Below are positions 22,416 through 31,213 of a DNA stretch of 35,035 nt, in pieces. The stretch's first letter is position 1; each line of letters begins with the position of its first letter. This stretch comes from Candidatus Lachnoclostridium pullistercoris (lineage in GTDB: Bacteria; Bacillota; Clostridia; Lachnospirales; Lachnospiraceae), in assembly GCA_019119775.1 (NCBI GenBank), contig DWWL01000082.1, positions 1 through 35,035 of the forward strand. Reading direction: 5' to 3'. Below the pieces are notes generated by a model that had not been told where the DNA came from, did not search any database, and was given only the letters and a program-made list of their open reading frames with translations. The position numbers were made by a program, and so were the translations under genes.

Positions 22416-24095
22416 TTGAAAAAACAGAAAAATGAAAATAAAGCGGGGAAACTGAAGGTCATTCCGCTGGGAGGCCTGGAATCGATCGGAATGAACATCA
22501 CCGCCATTGAATATGAGGACAGCATTATCGTGGTGGACTGCGGCGTGTCCTTCCCCACCGATGATATGCCCGGGATCGACCTGGTGATCCCCGACGTCAC
22601 CTATCTGAAGCAGAATATAAGCAAGGTGAAAGGCTTTGTGATCACCCACGGACATGAGGACCACATCGGCGCCCTGCCCTACATTCTGCAGCAGGTAAAC
22701 GTTCCGGTGTACGGCACGAAGCTGACCATCGGCCTGATCAATAATAAGTTAAAAGAACACAATCTGTTAAAGAGCACGAAGAGAAAAGTGGTCAAGCACG
22801 GCCAGTCCATCAACCTGGGCTGCTTCCGCGTGGAGTTCATCAAGGTGAACCACAGCATCGTGGATGCCTGCGCCCTGGCTATTTTCTCCCCGGCAGGCAT
22901 TCTCCTGCACACAGGAGACTTTAAGATCGACTACACGCCGGTGTTCGGCGAGCCGGCAGACCTGCAGAGGCTGGCGGAGCTGGGCAAGAAGGGCGTGCTG
23001 GCCATACTCTGCGAGAGTACCAACGCCACGAAGCCGGGCTTTACCATGTCAGAGCGGACTGTGGGCAAGACCTTTGACACGATCTTCAACGAGCATCGGA
23101 ACAACCGCATTCTGGTGGCGACCTTCGCCTCCAACGTGGACCGGGTGCGCCAGATCATCAACTCCGCCCACAAGTACGGCAGAAAAGTGGTGATCGAGGG
23201 CCGTTCCATGGTGAACGTGATCAGCACGGCATCGGAGCTGGGCTATATCAAGATCCCGGACGGCACCTTAATTGACATCGACCAGCTGAAGAACTATAAG
23301 CCGGAGCAGACGGTGCTCATCACCACCGGCAGCCAGGGCGAGGCCATGGCGGCTCTTTCCCGCATGGCGTCCGGCCTGCACAAGAAGGTTTCCATTCGGC
23401 CGAAGGACGTGGTGATCTTAAGCTCCCACCCCATTCCCGGCAATGAGAAGGCTGTGGCCCACGTCATCAACGAGCTCTCCATGAAGGGAGCCGAGGTGAT
23501 TCACGAGGACACCCACGTATCAGGCCACGCCTGCCAGGAGGAGATCAAGCTGATGTACTCCCTGGTGAAGCCCAAATATGCCATTCCGATCCACGGCGAG
23601 TACCATCACCGCATGGCCAACAAGAACATTGCCCTGGAGATGGGAATCCCGAAGGAAAATATCATCATGATGAATTCCGGCGATGTGGTGGAGTTAAGCG
23701 AGGACTCCTGGCATAACGCGGGACGGGTTCAGGCCGGCAGCATCTTAGTGGACGGCCTGGGCGTGGGCGATGTGGGCAACATCGTGCTCCGCGACCGTCA
23801 GAACCTGGCTCAGAACGGCATTATCATCATTGTGCTGACGCTGGAGAAGTACAGCGGACAGCTCCTTGCCGGCCCGGATATCGTGTCCAGAGGCTTTGTG
23901 TATGTGAGAGAGTCTGAGGATCTGATGGCTGAGGCGAAGAAAGTGGTTCTGGATGCGGTGGAGGACTGTCTCTACCATCATGTGAACGACTGGGGCAAGA
24001 TCAAGAACATCATCCGGGACAGCTTAAGCGACTTCCTGTGGAAGAAGATGAAGCGCAACCCCATGATCCTGCCGATCATCATGGAAGTGGAGTAA
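22416..24095 (+). CDS. rnjA: Ribonuclease J
   Basis: RNase J is a metallo-beta-lactamase/beta-CASP nuclease with 5'-3' exonuclease and endonuclease activity in mRNA turnover and rRNA maturation. The 559-residue protein has the zinc motif HGHEDH at residues 78-83, LHTGDFKIDY near 170, a beta-CASP domain with the STNA and TTGSQGE motifs, the motif C SSHPIPGNE, and a C-terminal domain. The start is TTG at 22416 with TGGAGG 9 nt upstream; the ATG at 22409 is out of frame. It follows fur by 18 nt. Only one rnj gene is visible here; whether it is J1 or J2 cannot be decided from this window. Confidence 0.95.
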   Translation: MKKQKNENKAGKLKVIPLGGLESIGMNITAIEYEDSIIVVDCGVSFPTDDMPGIDLVIPDVTYLKQNISKVKGFVITHGHEDHIGALPYILQQVNVPVYGTKLTIGLINNKLKEHNLLKSTKRKVVKHGQSINLGCFRVEFIKVNHSIVDACALAIFSPAGILLHTGDFKIDYTPVFGEPADLQRLAELGKKGVLAILCESTNATKPGFTMSERTVGKTFDTIFNEHRNNRILVATFASNVDRVRQIINSAHKYGRKVVIEGRSMVNVISTASELGYIKIPDGTLIDIDQLKNYKPEQTVLITTGSQGEAMAALSRMASGLHKKVSIRPKDVVILSSHPIPGNEKAVAHVINELSMKGAEVIHEDTHVSGHACQEEIKLMYSLVKPKYAIPIHGEYHHRMANKNIALEMGIPKENIIMMNSGDVVELSEDSWHNAGRVQAGSILVDGLGVGDVGNIVLRDRQNLAQNGIIIIVLTLEKYSGQLLAGPDIVSRGFVYVRESEDLMAEAKKVVLDAVEDCLYHHVNDWGKIKNIIRDSLSDFLWKKMKRNPMILPIIMEVE

Positions 24096-24107
24096 GAGAG
24101 GTTTTTT

Positions 24108-24509
24108 ATGAGCGGAAGAAGCAGCAGGGAAGGCACGGGCGGGACGGCCGCCTGGGCCGTGGTGAAAATACTGGCTTACGCGGCAGTCGTCGCAGTCCTG
24201 ATCTGGGGCGCGCGGCTGGGATACCGGTTCGGCCGGGAGATCTTCTGCCCTGCTGCCGTGTCCGGCGGGCCGGGGAGAGAAGTGTCTTTCACTGTGGAAG
24301 AGAACGACTCTGCGTCCCGCATTGCGGGGGAGCTTAAGGAGGACGGCCTGATTGAGAACCGGGCAGTCTTCCTGATCCAGTCGCAGCTGTTTGAGACAGA
24401 ATTCCAGCCGGGCACCTACGAGCTGAGCACTGCCATGGACTCCAGAAAGATCCTGGCGGTCTTAAGCGGGCAGGTGCAGGAGACGGAAGAGGAAGAAACG
24501 CAGTCATGA
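24108..24509 (+). CDS. Short MltG/YceG-like membrane protein without catalytic domain
   Basis: A 133-residue protein with a cytoplasmic N-terminus, one membrane segment (residues about 17-38) and an external domain. The external domain resembles the LysM-like N-terminal part of the endolytic transglycosylase MltG: VSFTVEENDSASRIAGELKE, then FQPGTYELSTAMDSRKIL. It stops there, in a Glu-rich tail, where MltG would continue into the roughly 200-residue catalytic domain. It occupies the place of yrrL (mltG), just before trmR. It overlaps trmR as ATGA, so no downstream remnant exists. It probably lacks transglycosylase activity; a peptidoglycan-binding or regulatory role is a guess. Confidence 0.8.
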   Translation: MSGRSSREGTGGTAAWAVVKILAYAAVVAVLIWGARLGYRFGREIFCPAAVSGGPGREVSFTVEENDSASRIAGELKEDGLIENRAVFLIQSQLFETEFQPGTYELSTAMDSRKILAVLSGQVQETEEEETQS

Positions 24510-25147
24510 TTATAAATGAGAGGATCGCCGACTATATCTGCTCTCTGGATCCGGGGAACGGACCGTTCCTGGACCGGGTGGAAAAAGAGGCGAGAAGACA
24601 GGATGTGCCGATTATCCGAAAGGAGACGTCGGCATTTTTAAAGATGCTGGTCGCCGCAAAGCGGCCGAAGCAGATTCTGGAGGTGGGGACGGCTGTGGGA
24701 TATTCTGCCCTGCTCATGAGCCGGGTCATGCCGGATGAGGGCCGCATCACCACCATCGAAAAATTTCCTCCCAGGATCGAGGCGGCGAAGGCCAATTTCT
24801 GGGAGGCGGGGGAGGAGAGGATCACCCTTTTGGAGGGAGACGCGGAGGAAGTGTTAAAGAGCCTTTCCGGCCCCTATGATTTTATCTTTATGGATGCGGC
24901 AAAGGGACAGTACATCCACTGGCTGCCGGAGATCATCAGGCTTCTGGCGGCGGGCGGCATCCTGGTTTCCGACAATGTCCTTCAGGACGGAGACGTGATC
25001 CAGTCCCGGTTTGCCGTGGAGCGGCGGGACCGCACCATCCACAAGAGAATGAGAGAATATCTGTTCGCGCTGACCCACGACGACCGTCTGCAGACTTCGG
25101 TGGTGCCGGTGGGAGACGGGGCAGCCGTGAGCGTGAGGACCAGATGA
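24506..25147 (+). CDS. trmR: tRNA 5-hydroxyuridine methyltransferase TrmR (YrrM-like O-methyltransferase)
   Basis: A 213-residue class I SAM-dependent O-methyltransferase. The SAM motif is ILEVGTAVGYSALLMS near residues 56-72, and DFIFMDAAKGQY near residue 128 carries the metal-binding acidic residues. In Bacillus the orthologue methylates 5-hydroxyuridine at tRNA wobble position 34 to 5-methoxyuridine. Gene order supports this: it is flanked by the MltG-like gene and by a U32 protein that would supply ho5U. The start overlaps the previous stop codon. Confidence 0.88.
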   Translation: MIINERIADYICSLDPGNGPFLDRVEKEARRQDVPIIRKETSAFLKMLVAAKRPKQILEVGTAVGYSALLMSRVMPDEGRITTIEKFPPRIEAAKANFWEAGEERITLLEGDAEEVLKSLSGPYDFIFMDAAKGQYIHWLPEIIRLLAAGGILVSDNVLQDGDVIQSRFAVERRDRTIHKRMREYLFALTHDDRLQTSVVPVGDGAAVSVRTR

Positions 25148-25161
25148 CAGAGAGGAAGAAC

Positions 25162-26388
25162 ATGAGAAAAACAGAACTTTTGATCCCTGCCGGCAGTCTG
25201 GAAGTGCTGAAGGTGGCCGTGCTCTACGGAGCCGACGCCGTGTACCTGGGCGGGGAGGCTTTCGGCCTTCGGGCCAAGGCGAAAAATTTCACAAAGGAAG
25301 AGATCCGGGAGGGGATCGCCTTCGCCCACGAGAGGGGCGTGAAGGTGTACATCACCGCCAATATCCTGGCCCACAATGAGGACCTGGACGGGGTGGAGGC
25401 ATATTTTGAGGAACTTCGGGCCATCGGGCCGGACGCCCTCATCATCTCGGACCCGGGTGTGTTTGCCATCGCCCGCCGGGTGTGTCCGGAGATCGACATC
25501 CACATCAGCACCCAGGCCAACAACACCAACTACGGGACATACCTGTTCTGGTGGAATCTGGGGGCGAAGCGGGTGGTGTCCGCCAGAGAGCTGTCCTTAA
25601 AGGAGATCCGGCAGATCCGGGAGCGGATCCCGGAGGAGATGGAGATCGAGAGCTTCATCCACGGAGCCATGTGCATCTCCTATTCCGGGCGATGCCTGTT
25701 AAGCAATTTTCTAACGGGACGGGACGCCAACCAGGGAGCCTGCACCCACCCCTGCCGCTGGAAATACTCCCTGGTGGAGGAGACGCGGCCGGGAGAGTAT
25801 TTCCCCGTGGTGGAAAACGAGAGAGGCACCTTTATTTTCAACTCCAAGGATCTGTGCATGATCGAGCACATTCCGGAGATGATGGAGGCGGGGATCGACA
25901 GCTTCAAGATCGAGGGGCGGATGAAGACGGCCCTCTACGTGGCTACCGTGACCAGGGCTTACCGCCTGGCGATCGACGCCTTCCTGCGGGATCCTGAGGA
26001 GTACAGAGAGAACCTGTCCTGGTACCGGGAGGAGATCGAAAAATGCACCAACCGGGAGTTTACCACCGGATTTTACTTCGGAAAGCCGGGGCCTGACTCC
26101 CAGATCTATGAAAACAGCACCTACGTCACCGGCAGCGTCTATCTGGGGCGGATAAGCTCAGTGGATGAGAAGGGCCGGTGCCGGCTGGAGCAGAAAAATA
26201 AATTCTCCGTCGGGGAGGAGCTGGAGCTGATGAAGCCGGACGGGAGAAACATCCCCGTGACAGTGCGGGGCATCTGGGATGAGGAGGGAAATCCTCAGGA
26301 GAGCTGTCCCCACGCCAGACAGATCATCGACGTGGATCTGGGAACAGTCCCGGAGCCTTACGATATCCTGCGGAGGACGGTTTTGTAG
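25162..26388 (+). CDS. U32-family tRNA 5-hydroxylation protein (TrhP/YrrO-like)
   Basis: A 408-residue member of the peptidase U32 family. Proteins of this group next to trmR (YrrN/YrrO, TrhP) hydroxylate U34 of tRNAs in a prephenate-dependent way, rather than acting as proteases. The N-terminal ELLIPAGSLEVLKVAVLYGA and the U32 signature ESFIHGAMCISYSGRCLLS (residues about 162-180) are clear. The GACTHPCRWKY segment adds conserved cysteines that may bind an Fe-S cluster. The start at 25162 follows AGAGGAAG by about 6 nt; an ATG at 25144 overlaps trmR but lacks a site. Bacillus has two such genes in tandem and this locus only one. Confidence 0.9.
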   Translation: MRKTELLIPAGSLEVLKVAVLYGADAVYLGGEAFGLRAKAKNFTKEEIREGIAFAHERGVKVYITANILAHNEDLDGVEAYFEELRAIGPDALIISDPGVFAIARRVCPEIDIHISTQANNTNYGTYLFWWNLGAKRVVSARELSLKEIRQIRERIPEEMEIESFIHGAMCISYSGRCLLSNFLTGRDANQGACTHPCRWKYSLVEETRPGEYFPVVENERGTFIFNSKDLCMIEHIPEMMEAGIDSFKIEGRMKTALYVATVTRAYRLAIDAFLRDPEEYRENLSWYREEIEKCTNREFTTGFYFGKPGPDSQIYENSTYVTGSVYLGRISSVDEKGRCRLEQKNKFSVGEELELMKPDGRNIPVTVRGIWDEEGNPQESCPHARQIIDVDLGTVPEPYDILRRTVL

Positions 26389-26401
26389 GACAGGAGGAAA
26401 T

Positions 26402-27289
26402 ATGAGCTGGATTCTGGGAATCAGCGGAGCGCTGTGCCTGATATATTTCGTGGCGATCATGGTATTTTCCGGACCGGGGACTTCCTTTGCCTTTATCTGG
26501 CTGGTGATGGCCCTCGTTTTCGGGCTGGCGGCCAGCGGAAAGATCGTGGGCCGTCTCTCCGGGTCGGGCCTGCCCTTAAGCGTGCGGGTGTCGGCGGCGA
26601 CGCTCTTTGTCACCGGGCTGGTGGTATTTGTGATCGTGGAGATCCTGATATTCACCGGGGTGGCCCAGACCGACCCGAAAGGGCTTGATTACGTCATCGT
26701 CCTCGGGGCGAAGGTGCAGACGGAGGGAATCAGCAAGTCCTTAAAGATGCGCCTGGACAAGGCCATCCAGTACGGGGAGGACAACCCGGACACCATCTTT
26801 GTGCTCTCCGGCGGAAAGGGAGAGGACGAGCCGGTGGCGGAGGCGGAAGCCATGTATGACTATATGGTGTACAACGGCGTTCCGAAGGAGCGGCTGCTAA
26901 TGGAGCTGCAGTCCACCAGCACGGTGGAAAATATCGCCTACAGCCGCCTGGTCATTGAAAATGATCTGGCCAGACGGAAGGAAGAAGAGATCCGGCAGCG
27001 CCGCCGGGAGAGATTAGAGCAGATGATACCGGCAGGACCGGAGGGACGCCCCCGCCTGTTCGGGGGAATCGGTCCGGGGGACCTGGCCATTGAGGCCCCT
27101 GACAAGCCGGTGCAGATCGGCGTGCTGACCAGCAATTTCCATCTGTTTCGGGCAGTGCAGATCGGCAGAAAATGGGGGATCCCCGATATTCAGGGGATCG
27201 CGGCTCCCAGCGAGCTGTGGATGATGCCCCATTTCTGCGTGCGGGAGTGCGCCGCCATATTAAAAGATAAATTAATGGGCAATATGTAA
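26402..27289 (+). CDS. YdcF-family (DUF218) membrane protein
   Basis: A 295-residue membrane protein. Three hydrophobic segments (residues about 3-22, 28-45 and 60-82) precede a DUF218 domain with DYVIVLGAKVQ, the FVLSGGKGEDE strand-loop and TVENIAYS near residue 180. The domain ends in GVLTSNFHLFRA near residue 245. DUF218 proteins include SanA and ElyC, linked to envelope integrity; biochemical function is not fixed. An Arg/Glu-rich insertion (about residues 195-225) is charged and low in complexity. AGGAGG lies 4 nt before the ATG. It lies 13 nt after the U32 gene and 27 nt before the M16 peptidase, so it is likely part of the same transcript. Confidence 0.9.
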   Translation: MSWILGISGALCLIYFVAIMVFSGPGTSFAFIWLVMALVFGLAASGKIVGRLSGSGLPLSVRVSAATLFVTGLVVFVIVEILIFTGVAQTDPKGLDYVIVLGAKVQTEGISKSLKMRLDKAIQYGEDNPDTIFVLSGGKGEDEPVAEAEAMYDYMVYNGVPKERLLMELQSTSTVENIAYSRLVIENDLARRKEEEIRQRRRERLEQMIPAGPEGRPRLFGGIGPGDLAIEAPDKPVQIGVLTSNFHLFRAVQIGRKWGIPDIQGIAAPSELWMMPHFCVRECAAILKDKLMGNM

Positions 27290-27316
27290 ACAGAGAGACA
27301 GAAAGGACGAGATGCC

Positions 27317-30247
27317 ATGAGAGATTTGGAGATGCTAAAAGATCTGTCCGCCTATGAAGTGGAGACGCTGAAAAACGTGGAGGAGTTAAACTCCGCCGGA
27401 GCGGTGCTCCGCCACAAAAAGACGGGCGCCAGAATATTTCTTCTGTCCAATGAGGACAGCAACAAGGTGTTCTGCATCGGTTTCCGCACCCCGCCGAAGG
27501 ATTCCACGGGAGTTCCCCATATCCTGGAGCACAGCGTGCTCTGCGGATCGGAAAAGTTTCCGGTGAAAGATCCCTTTGTGGAGCTGGTGAAGGGGTCGTT
27601 AAATACCTTTTTGAATGCCATGACCTACCCGGACAAGACGGTTTACCCGGTGGCCAGCTGCAACGACAAGGACTTCCAGAACCTGATGGACGTCTACATG
27701 GACGCGGTGCTCCATCCCAACATCTACCGGGAGGAGAAGATCTTCCGCCAGGAGGGCTGGCACTATGAGCTGGAGAGCGAGGAGGCTCCCCTGACCATCA
27801 ACGGCGTGGTGTACAACGAGATGAAGGGCGTTTACTCCTCGCCGGAGAGCGTGCTGGACCGCTGGACGCAGAAGCTGCTCTATCCGGACAGCTGCTACAC
27901 GGAGGAGTCCGGCGGCGACCCGGACGTGATCCCGGAGCTGACCTATGAGCAGTTTCTGGACTTCCACAGGACTTACTACCATCCGTCCAACAGTTTTATC
28001 TACCTCTACGGAGACATGGACATGGCGGAGAAGCTGACCTGGCTGGACGAGGAGTATCTGTCAAAGTATGAGGCCAGGGAGGTCCATTCGGAGATCCCCA
28101 TGCAGAAGCCCTTTGAGAAGCCGGTGGAGCAGGAGATCTTCTATTCCATCACCGAGGAGGAACCGGAGGAGAAGGCCACCTACCTGTCTGTGAATACAGT
28201 GGTGGGAACAGATCTGGACCCGAAGCTCTATCTGGCGTTCCAGATTCTGGAGTACGCCCTGATCAACGTGCCGGGAGCTCCCTTAAAGCAGGCTCTTCTG
28301 GATGCGGGCATCGGCCACGACATCCTGGGCGGATATGAGAACGGAATTCTTCAGCCCTACTTTACCGTGGTGGCCAAGGGAGCGGAGAAGGAGCAGAAGG
28401 GAGAATTCCTGGCTGTGCTCAAAGGCACTCTGCGCCGCCTGGCGGACCGGGGCATGGACAAAAAGAGCCTGCTCTCCGGCATCAACTACTATGAGTTCCG
28501 CAGCAGAGAGGCGGATTACGGCACAGCTCCCAAGGGGCTGATGTATGGCCTTCAGTCCCTGGACAGCTGGCTTTACGGCGGGGACCCGATGATGCACTTA
28601 TCCTACGGGGAAACCTTCGCCTTCTTAAAGCAGGCGGTGAACGAGGGATATTTTGAACAGCTGATCCGGGATTATCTGCTGGACAATCCCACGGAGGCGG
28701 TGATCATCGTCAGCCCCAGACGGAACCTGACGGCGGAGAAGGACAGCGCCTTAGCGGAGCGCCTGGCAGCCTACAAGGCGTCCTTAAGCCAGGAGGAGAT
28801 CAGAAAACTGGTGGAGGAGACGAAGGCGTTAAAGGCTTATCAGGACGAGCCGTCCCCGAAGGAGGAGCTGGAGAAGATCCCTCTTCTGAAGCGGTCCGAC
28901 ATTGAGCCGAAAGCGGAGAAGCTGATCTGGGAAGAGACAGAGTGCGGCGGAATCAAGGTGATCCGCCACAAGATGTTCACCTCCGGAATCGGCTACTTAA
29001 AGCTGCTGTTCGGCACCGACCGGGTTCCTACGGAAGACCTGCCCTATGTGGCCCTGTTAAAATCTGTGCTGGGCTATGTGGATACGGAGCACTACAGCTA
29101 TTCAGACCTGGCCAGCGAGATCTATTTAAACAGCGGCGGCATCAACTTCGGAGTCACCTCCTATCCCAACTTAAAAGAACCGCAGGATTTCACCGGCGTG
29201 TTCACGGCGGATATCAAAGTGCTCTATGAGAAGCTGGGCTTTGGCTTTGAGATGATAAAGGAGATTTTGACCTCCTCCATTCTGGACGATGAGAAGCGTC
29301 TGGGCGAGATTTTGGGCGAGACAAGATCCCGGGCGAAGATGAAGATTGAAAACGCCGGCCATTCCGCCGCTGTTTCCCGCGCCACCTCTTATTTCTCCCC
29401 CACGGGAGCCTACGGAGAGCTGACGGGAGGCATCGGCTACTACCATTTCCTGGAGAAGATGGCGAAGGAATTCCCGCAGAAAAAGAAGGAGATCATCGCG
29501 AAGCTGAAGGAAGTGTGCGCAAAACTGTTCACCAGGGACAATCTGTTGGTGAGCTATACTGCCGGCGAGGACGGCTTTGACGCCCTTGACGAGGAAGTGA
29601 AGAAATTTGCGGACAGCCTGCCTGCGGGCGGCAGACGCTATCCCTTCACCTGGGTGAGAGGCAACCGCAACGAAGGCTTTGAGAGCTCCTCTCAGGTCAA
29701 CTATGTGGCCCGCTGCGGCAATTTCCGGGAGAAAGGCTATGAATACACGGGAGCTCTGCGGATTCTCAAGGTGATGTTAAGCTACGACTACCTGTGGATC
29801 AATATCCGGGTAAAGGGCGGGGCCTACGGCTGCATGAGCGGCTTCGGCCGTTCCGGGGAAGCTTACCTGGTGTCCTACCGGGATCCCAACCTGCGGGAGA
29901 CGAACGCCATATATGAGGGCGTGGTGGATTATCTGAAGAATTTCCAGGCGGATGAGAGAGACATGACCAAATTTGTCATCGGAACCATCAGCGACCTGGA
30001 TACGCCTCTCACACCGTCCATCCGGGGCAGCAGGGGGCTTTCCGCCTATCTCTCCGGCGTAACCCAGGAGATGATGCAGAAGGAGAGAGATCAGGTGCTT
30101 TCCGCCACGGTGGAGGACATTCGGGCTCTGGCAGACATTGTCCAGGCGGTCCTGGACACGAAGGCTTTCTGTGTCGTGGGAAATGAGGAACAGATCGAGA
30201 AGGCGAAGGATCTGTTCGGTGAGACAAAGAACCTGTATCAGGCATAG
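27317..30247 (+). CDS. M16C-family insulinase-like zinc metallopeptidase (PreP-type)
   Basis: A 976-residue peptidase of the pitrilysin/PreP family, expected to degrade peptides inside a two-half clamshell. The inverted zinc motif is HILEH (H68, E71, H72) in PHILEHSVLCGS, and the third ligand Glu lies in YNEMKGVYSSPE near residue 168. The second, inactive half contains RVKGGAYGCMSGF near residue 836, where the R/Y pair typical of the family occurs. No signal peptide is visible, so it should be cytoplasmic. It lies 11 nt upstream of era. Confidence 0.95.
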   Translation: MRDLEMLKDLSAYEVETLKNVEELNSAGAVLRHKKTGARIFLLSNEDSNKVFCIGFRTPPKDSTGVPHILEHSVLCGSEKFPVKDPFVELVKGSLNTFLNAMTYPDKTVYPVASCNDKDFQNLMDVYMDAVLHPNIYREEKIFRQEGWHYELESEEAPLTINGVVYNEMKGVYSSPESVLDRWTQKLLYPDSCYTEESGGDPDVIPELTYEQFLDFHRTYYHPSNSFIYLYGDMDMAEKLTWLDEEYLSKYEAREVHSEIPMQKPFEKPVEQEIFYSITEEEPEEKATYLSVNTVVGTDLDPKLYLAFQILEYALINVPGAPLKQALLDAGIGHDILGGYENGILQPYFTVVAKGAEKEQKGEFLAVLKGTLRRLADRGMDKKSLLSGINYYEFRSREADYGTAPKGLMYGLQSLDSWLYGGDPMMHLSYGETFAFLKQAVNEGYFEQLIRDYLLDNPTEAVIIVSPRRNLTAEKDSALAERLAAYKASLSQEEIRKLVEETKALKAYQDEPSPKEELEKIPLLKRSDIEPKAEKLIWEETECGGIKVIRHKMFTSGIGYLKLLFGTDRVPTEDLPYVALLKSVLGYVDTEHYSYSDLASEIYLNSGGINFGVTSYPNLKEPQDFTGVFTADIKVLYEKLGFGFEMIKEILTSSILDDEKRLGEILGETRSRAKMKIENAGHSAAVSRATSYFSPTGAYGELTGGIGYYHFLEKMAKEFPQKKKEIIAKLKEVCAKLFTRDNLLVSYTAGEDGFDALDEEVKKFADSLPAGGRRYPFTWVRGNRNEGFESSSQVNYVARCGNFREKGYEYTGALRILKVMLSYDYLWINIRVKGGAYGCMSGFGRSGEAYLVSYRDPNLRETNAIYEGVVDYLKNFQADERDMTKFVIGTISDLDTPLTPSIRGSRGLSAYLSGVTQEMMQKERDQVLSATVEDIRALADIVQAVLDTKAFCVVGNEEQIEKAKDLFGETKNLYQA

Positions 30248-30258
30248 AGGAGAAAAGT

Positions 30259-31164
30259 ATGGAATATACGAAAAAATCCGGCTTTGCCACTCTGGTGGGC
30301 CGGCCGAACGTGGGAAAATCCACGCTGATGAACCATCTGATCGGACAGAAGATCGCCATCACCTCCGACAAGCCCCAGACCACCAGAAACCGCATCCAGA
30401 CGGTCTACACCGATGAGCGGGGACAGATCATTTTCCTGGACACCCCCGGCATCCACAAGGCGAAGAACAAGCTGGGAGAGTACATGGTGAGCGTGGCGGA
30501 GCACACTTTAAAAGAGGTGGATGTGATCCTGTGGCTGGTGGAGCCCACCACCTTTATCGGGGCGGGGGAGCGCCACATTGCGGAGCAGTTAAACCGGGTG
30601 AAAACGCCGGTGATCCTGGTGATCAACAAGATTGATACGGTGAAGAATCAGGATGAGATCCTCACCTTTATCAACGCGTACAAGGACATCTGCCCCTTTG
30701 CGGAGATCGTGCCGGTGTCTGCCTTAAAGAAGAGGAACACGGATGTGCTTCTGGAGCAGATCTTCAAATATCTGCCCTACGGTCCCCAGTATTACGATGA
30801 GGACACGGTGACGGACCAGCCCATGCGTCAGATCGCCGCGGAGCTGATCCGGGAGAAGGCCCTGCGCCTGCTCTCCGACGAGATCCCCCACGGCATCGCC
30901 GTGACCATCGAGAAGATGACGGAGCGGGAGAACGGCATCATGGACATCGACGCCAGCATCATCTGCGAGAAGGATTCCCACAAGGGCATCATCATCGGCA
31001 AAGGCGGGTCCATGCTAAAGAGGATCGGCTCCGCCGCCAGACGGGAGATCGAGGACATGATGGACACGAAGGTGAACCTCCAGCTCTGGGTAAAGGTCCG
31101 CAGAGAGTGGCGGGACAGCGAGATTTACATGAAAAACTACGGCTACGACGGAAAAGACATCTGA
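30259..31164 (+). CDS. era: GTPase Era
   Basis: Era is an essential GTPase that binds the 3' end of 16S rRNA and helps 30S assembly. The 301-residue protein has G1 GRPNVGKST (residues 14-22), G3 DTPG near 61, G4 NKID near 122, and a C-terminal KH domain with IIIGKGGSMLKRIG near residue 243. It follows the M16 peptidase by 11 nt and precedes recO, the usual order in Firmicutes. Confidence 0.97.
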   Translation: MEYTKKSGFATLVGRPNVGKSTLMNHLIGQKIAITSDKPQTTRNRIQTVYTDERGQIIFLDTPGIHKAKNKLGEYMVSVAEHTLKEVDVILWLVEPTTFIGAGERHIAEQLNRVKTPVILVINKIDTVKNQDEILTFINAYKDICPFAEIVPVSALKKRNTDVLLEQIFKYLPYGPQYYDEDTVTDQPMRQIAAELIREKALRLLSDEIPHGIAVTIEKMTERENGIMDIDASIICEKDSHKGIIIGKGGSMLKRIGSAARREIEDMMDTKVNLQLWVKVRREWRDSEIYMKNYGYDGKDI

Positions 31165-31213
31165 CGGGGCGGCCCTGAGGAGGACGCCGGCGGGGCCGTG
31201 ACGATAAAGACAG

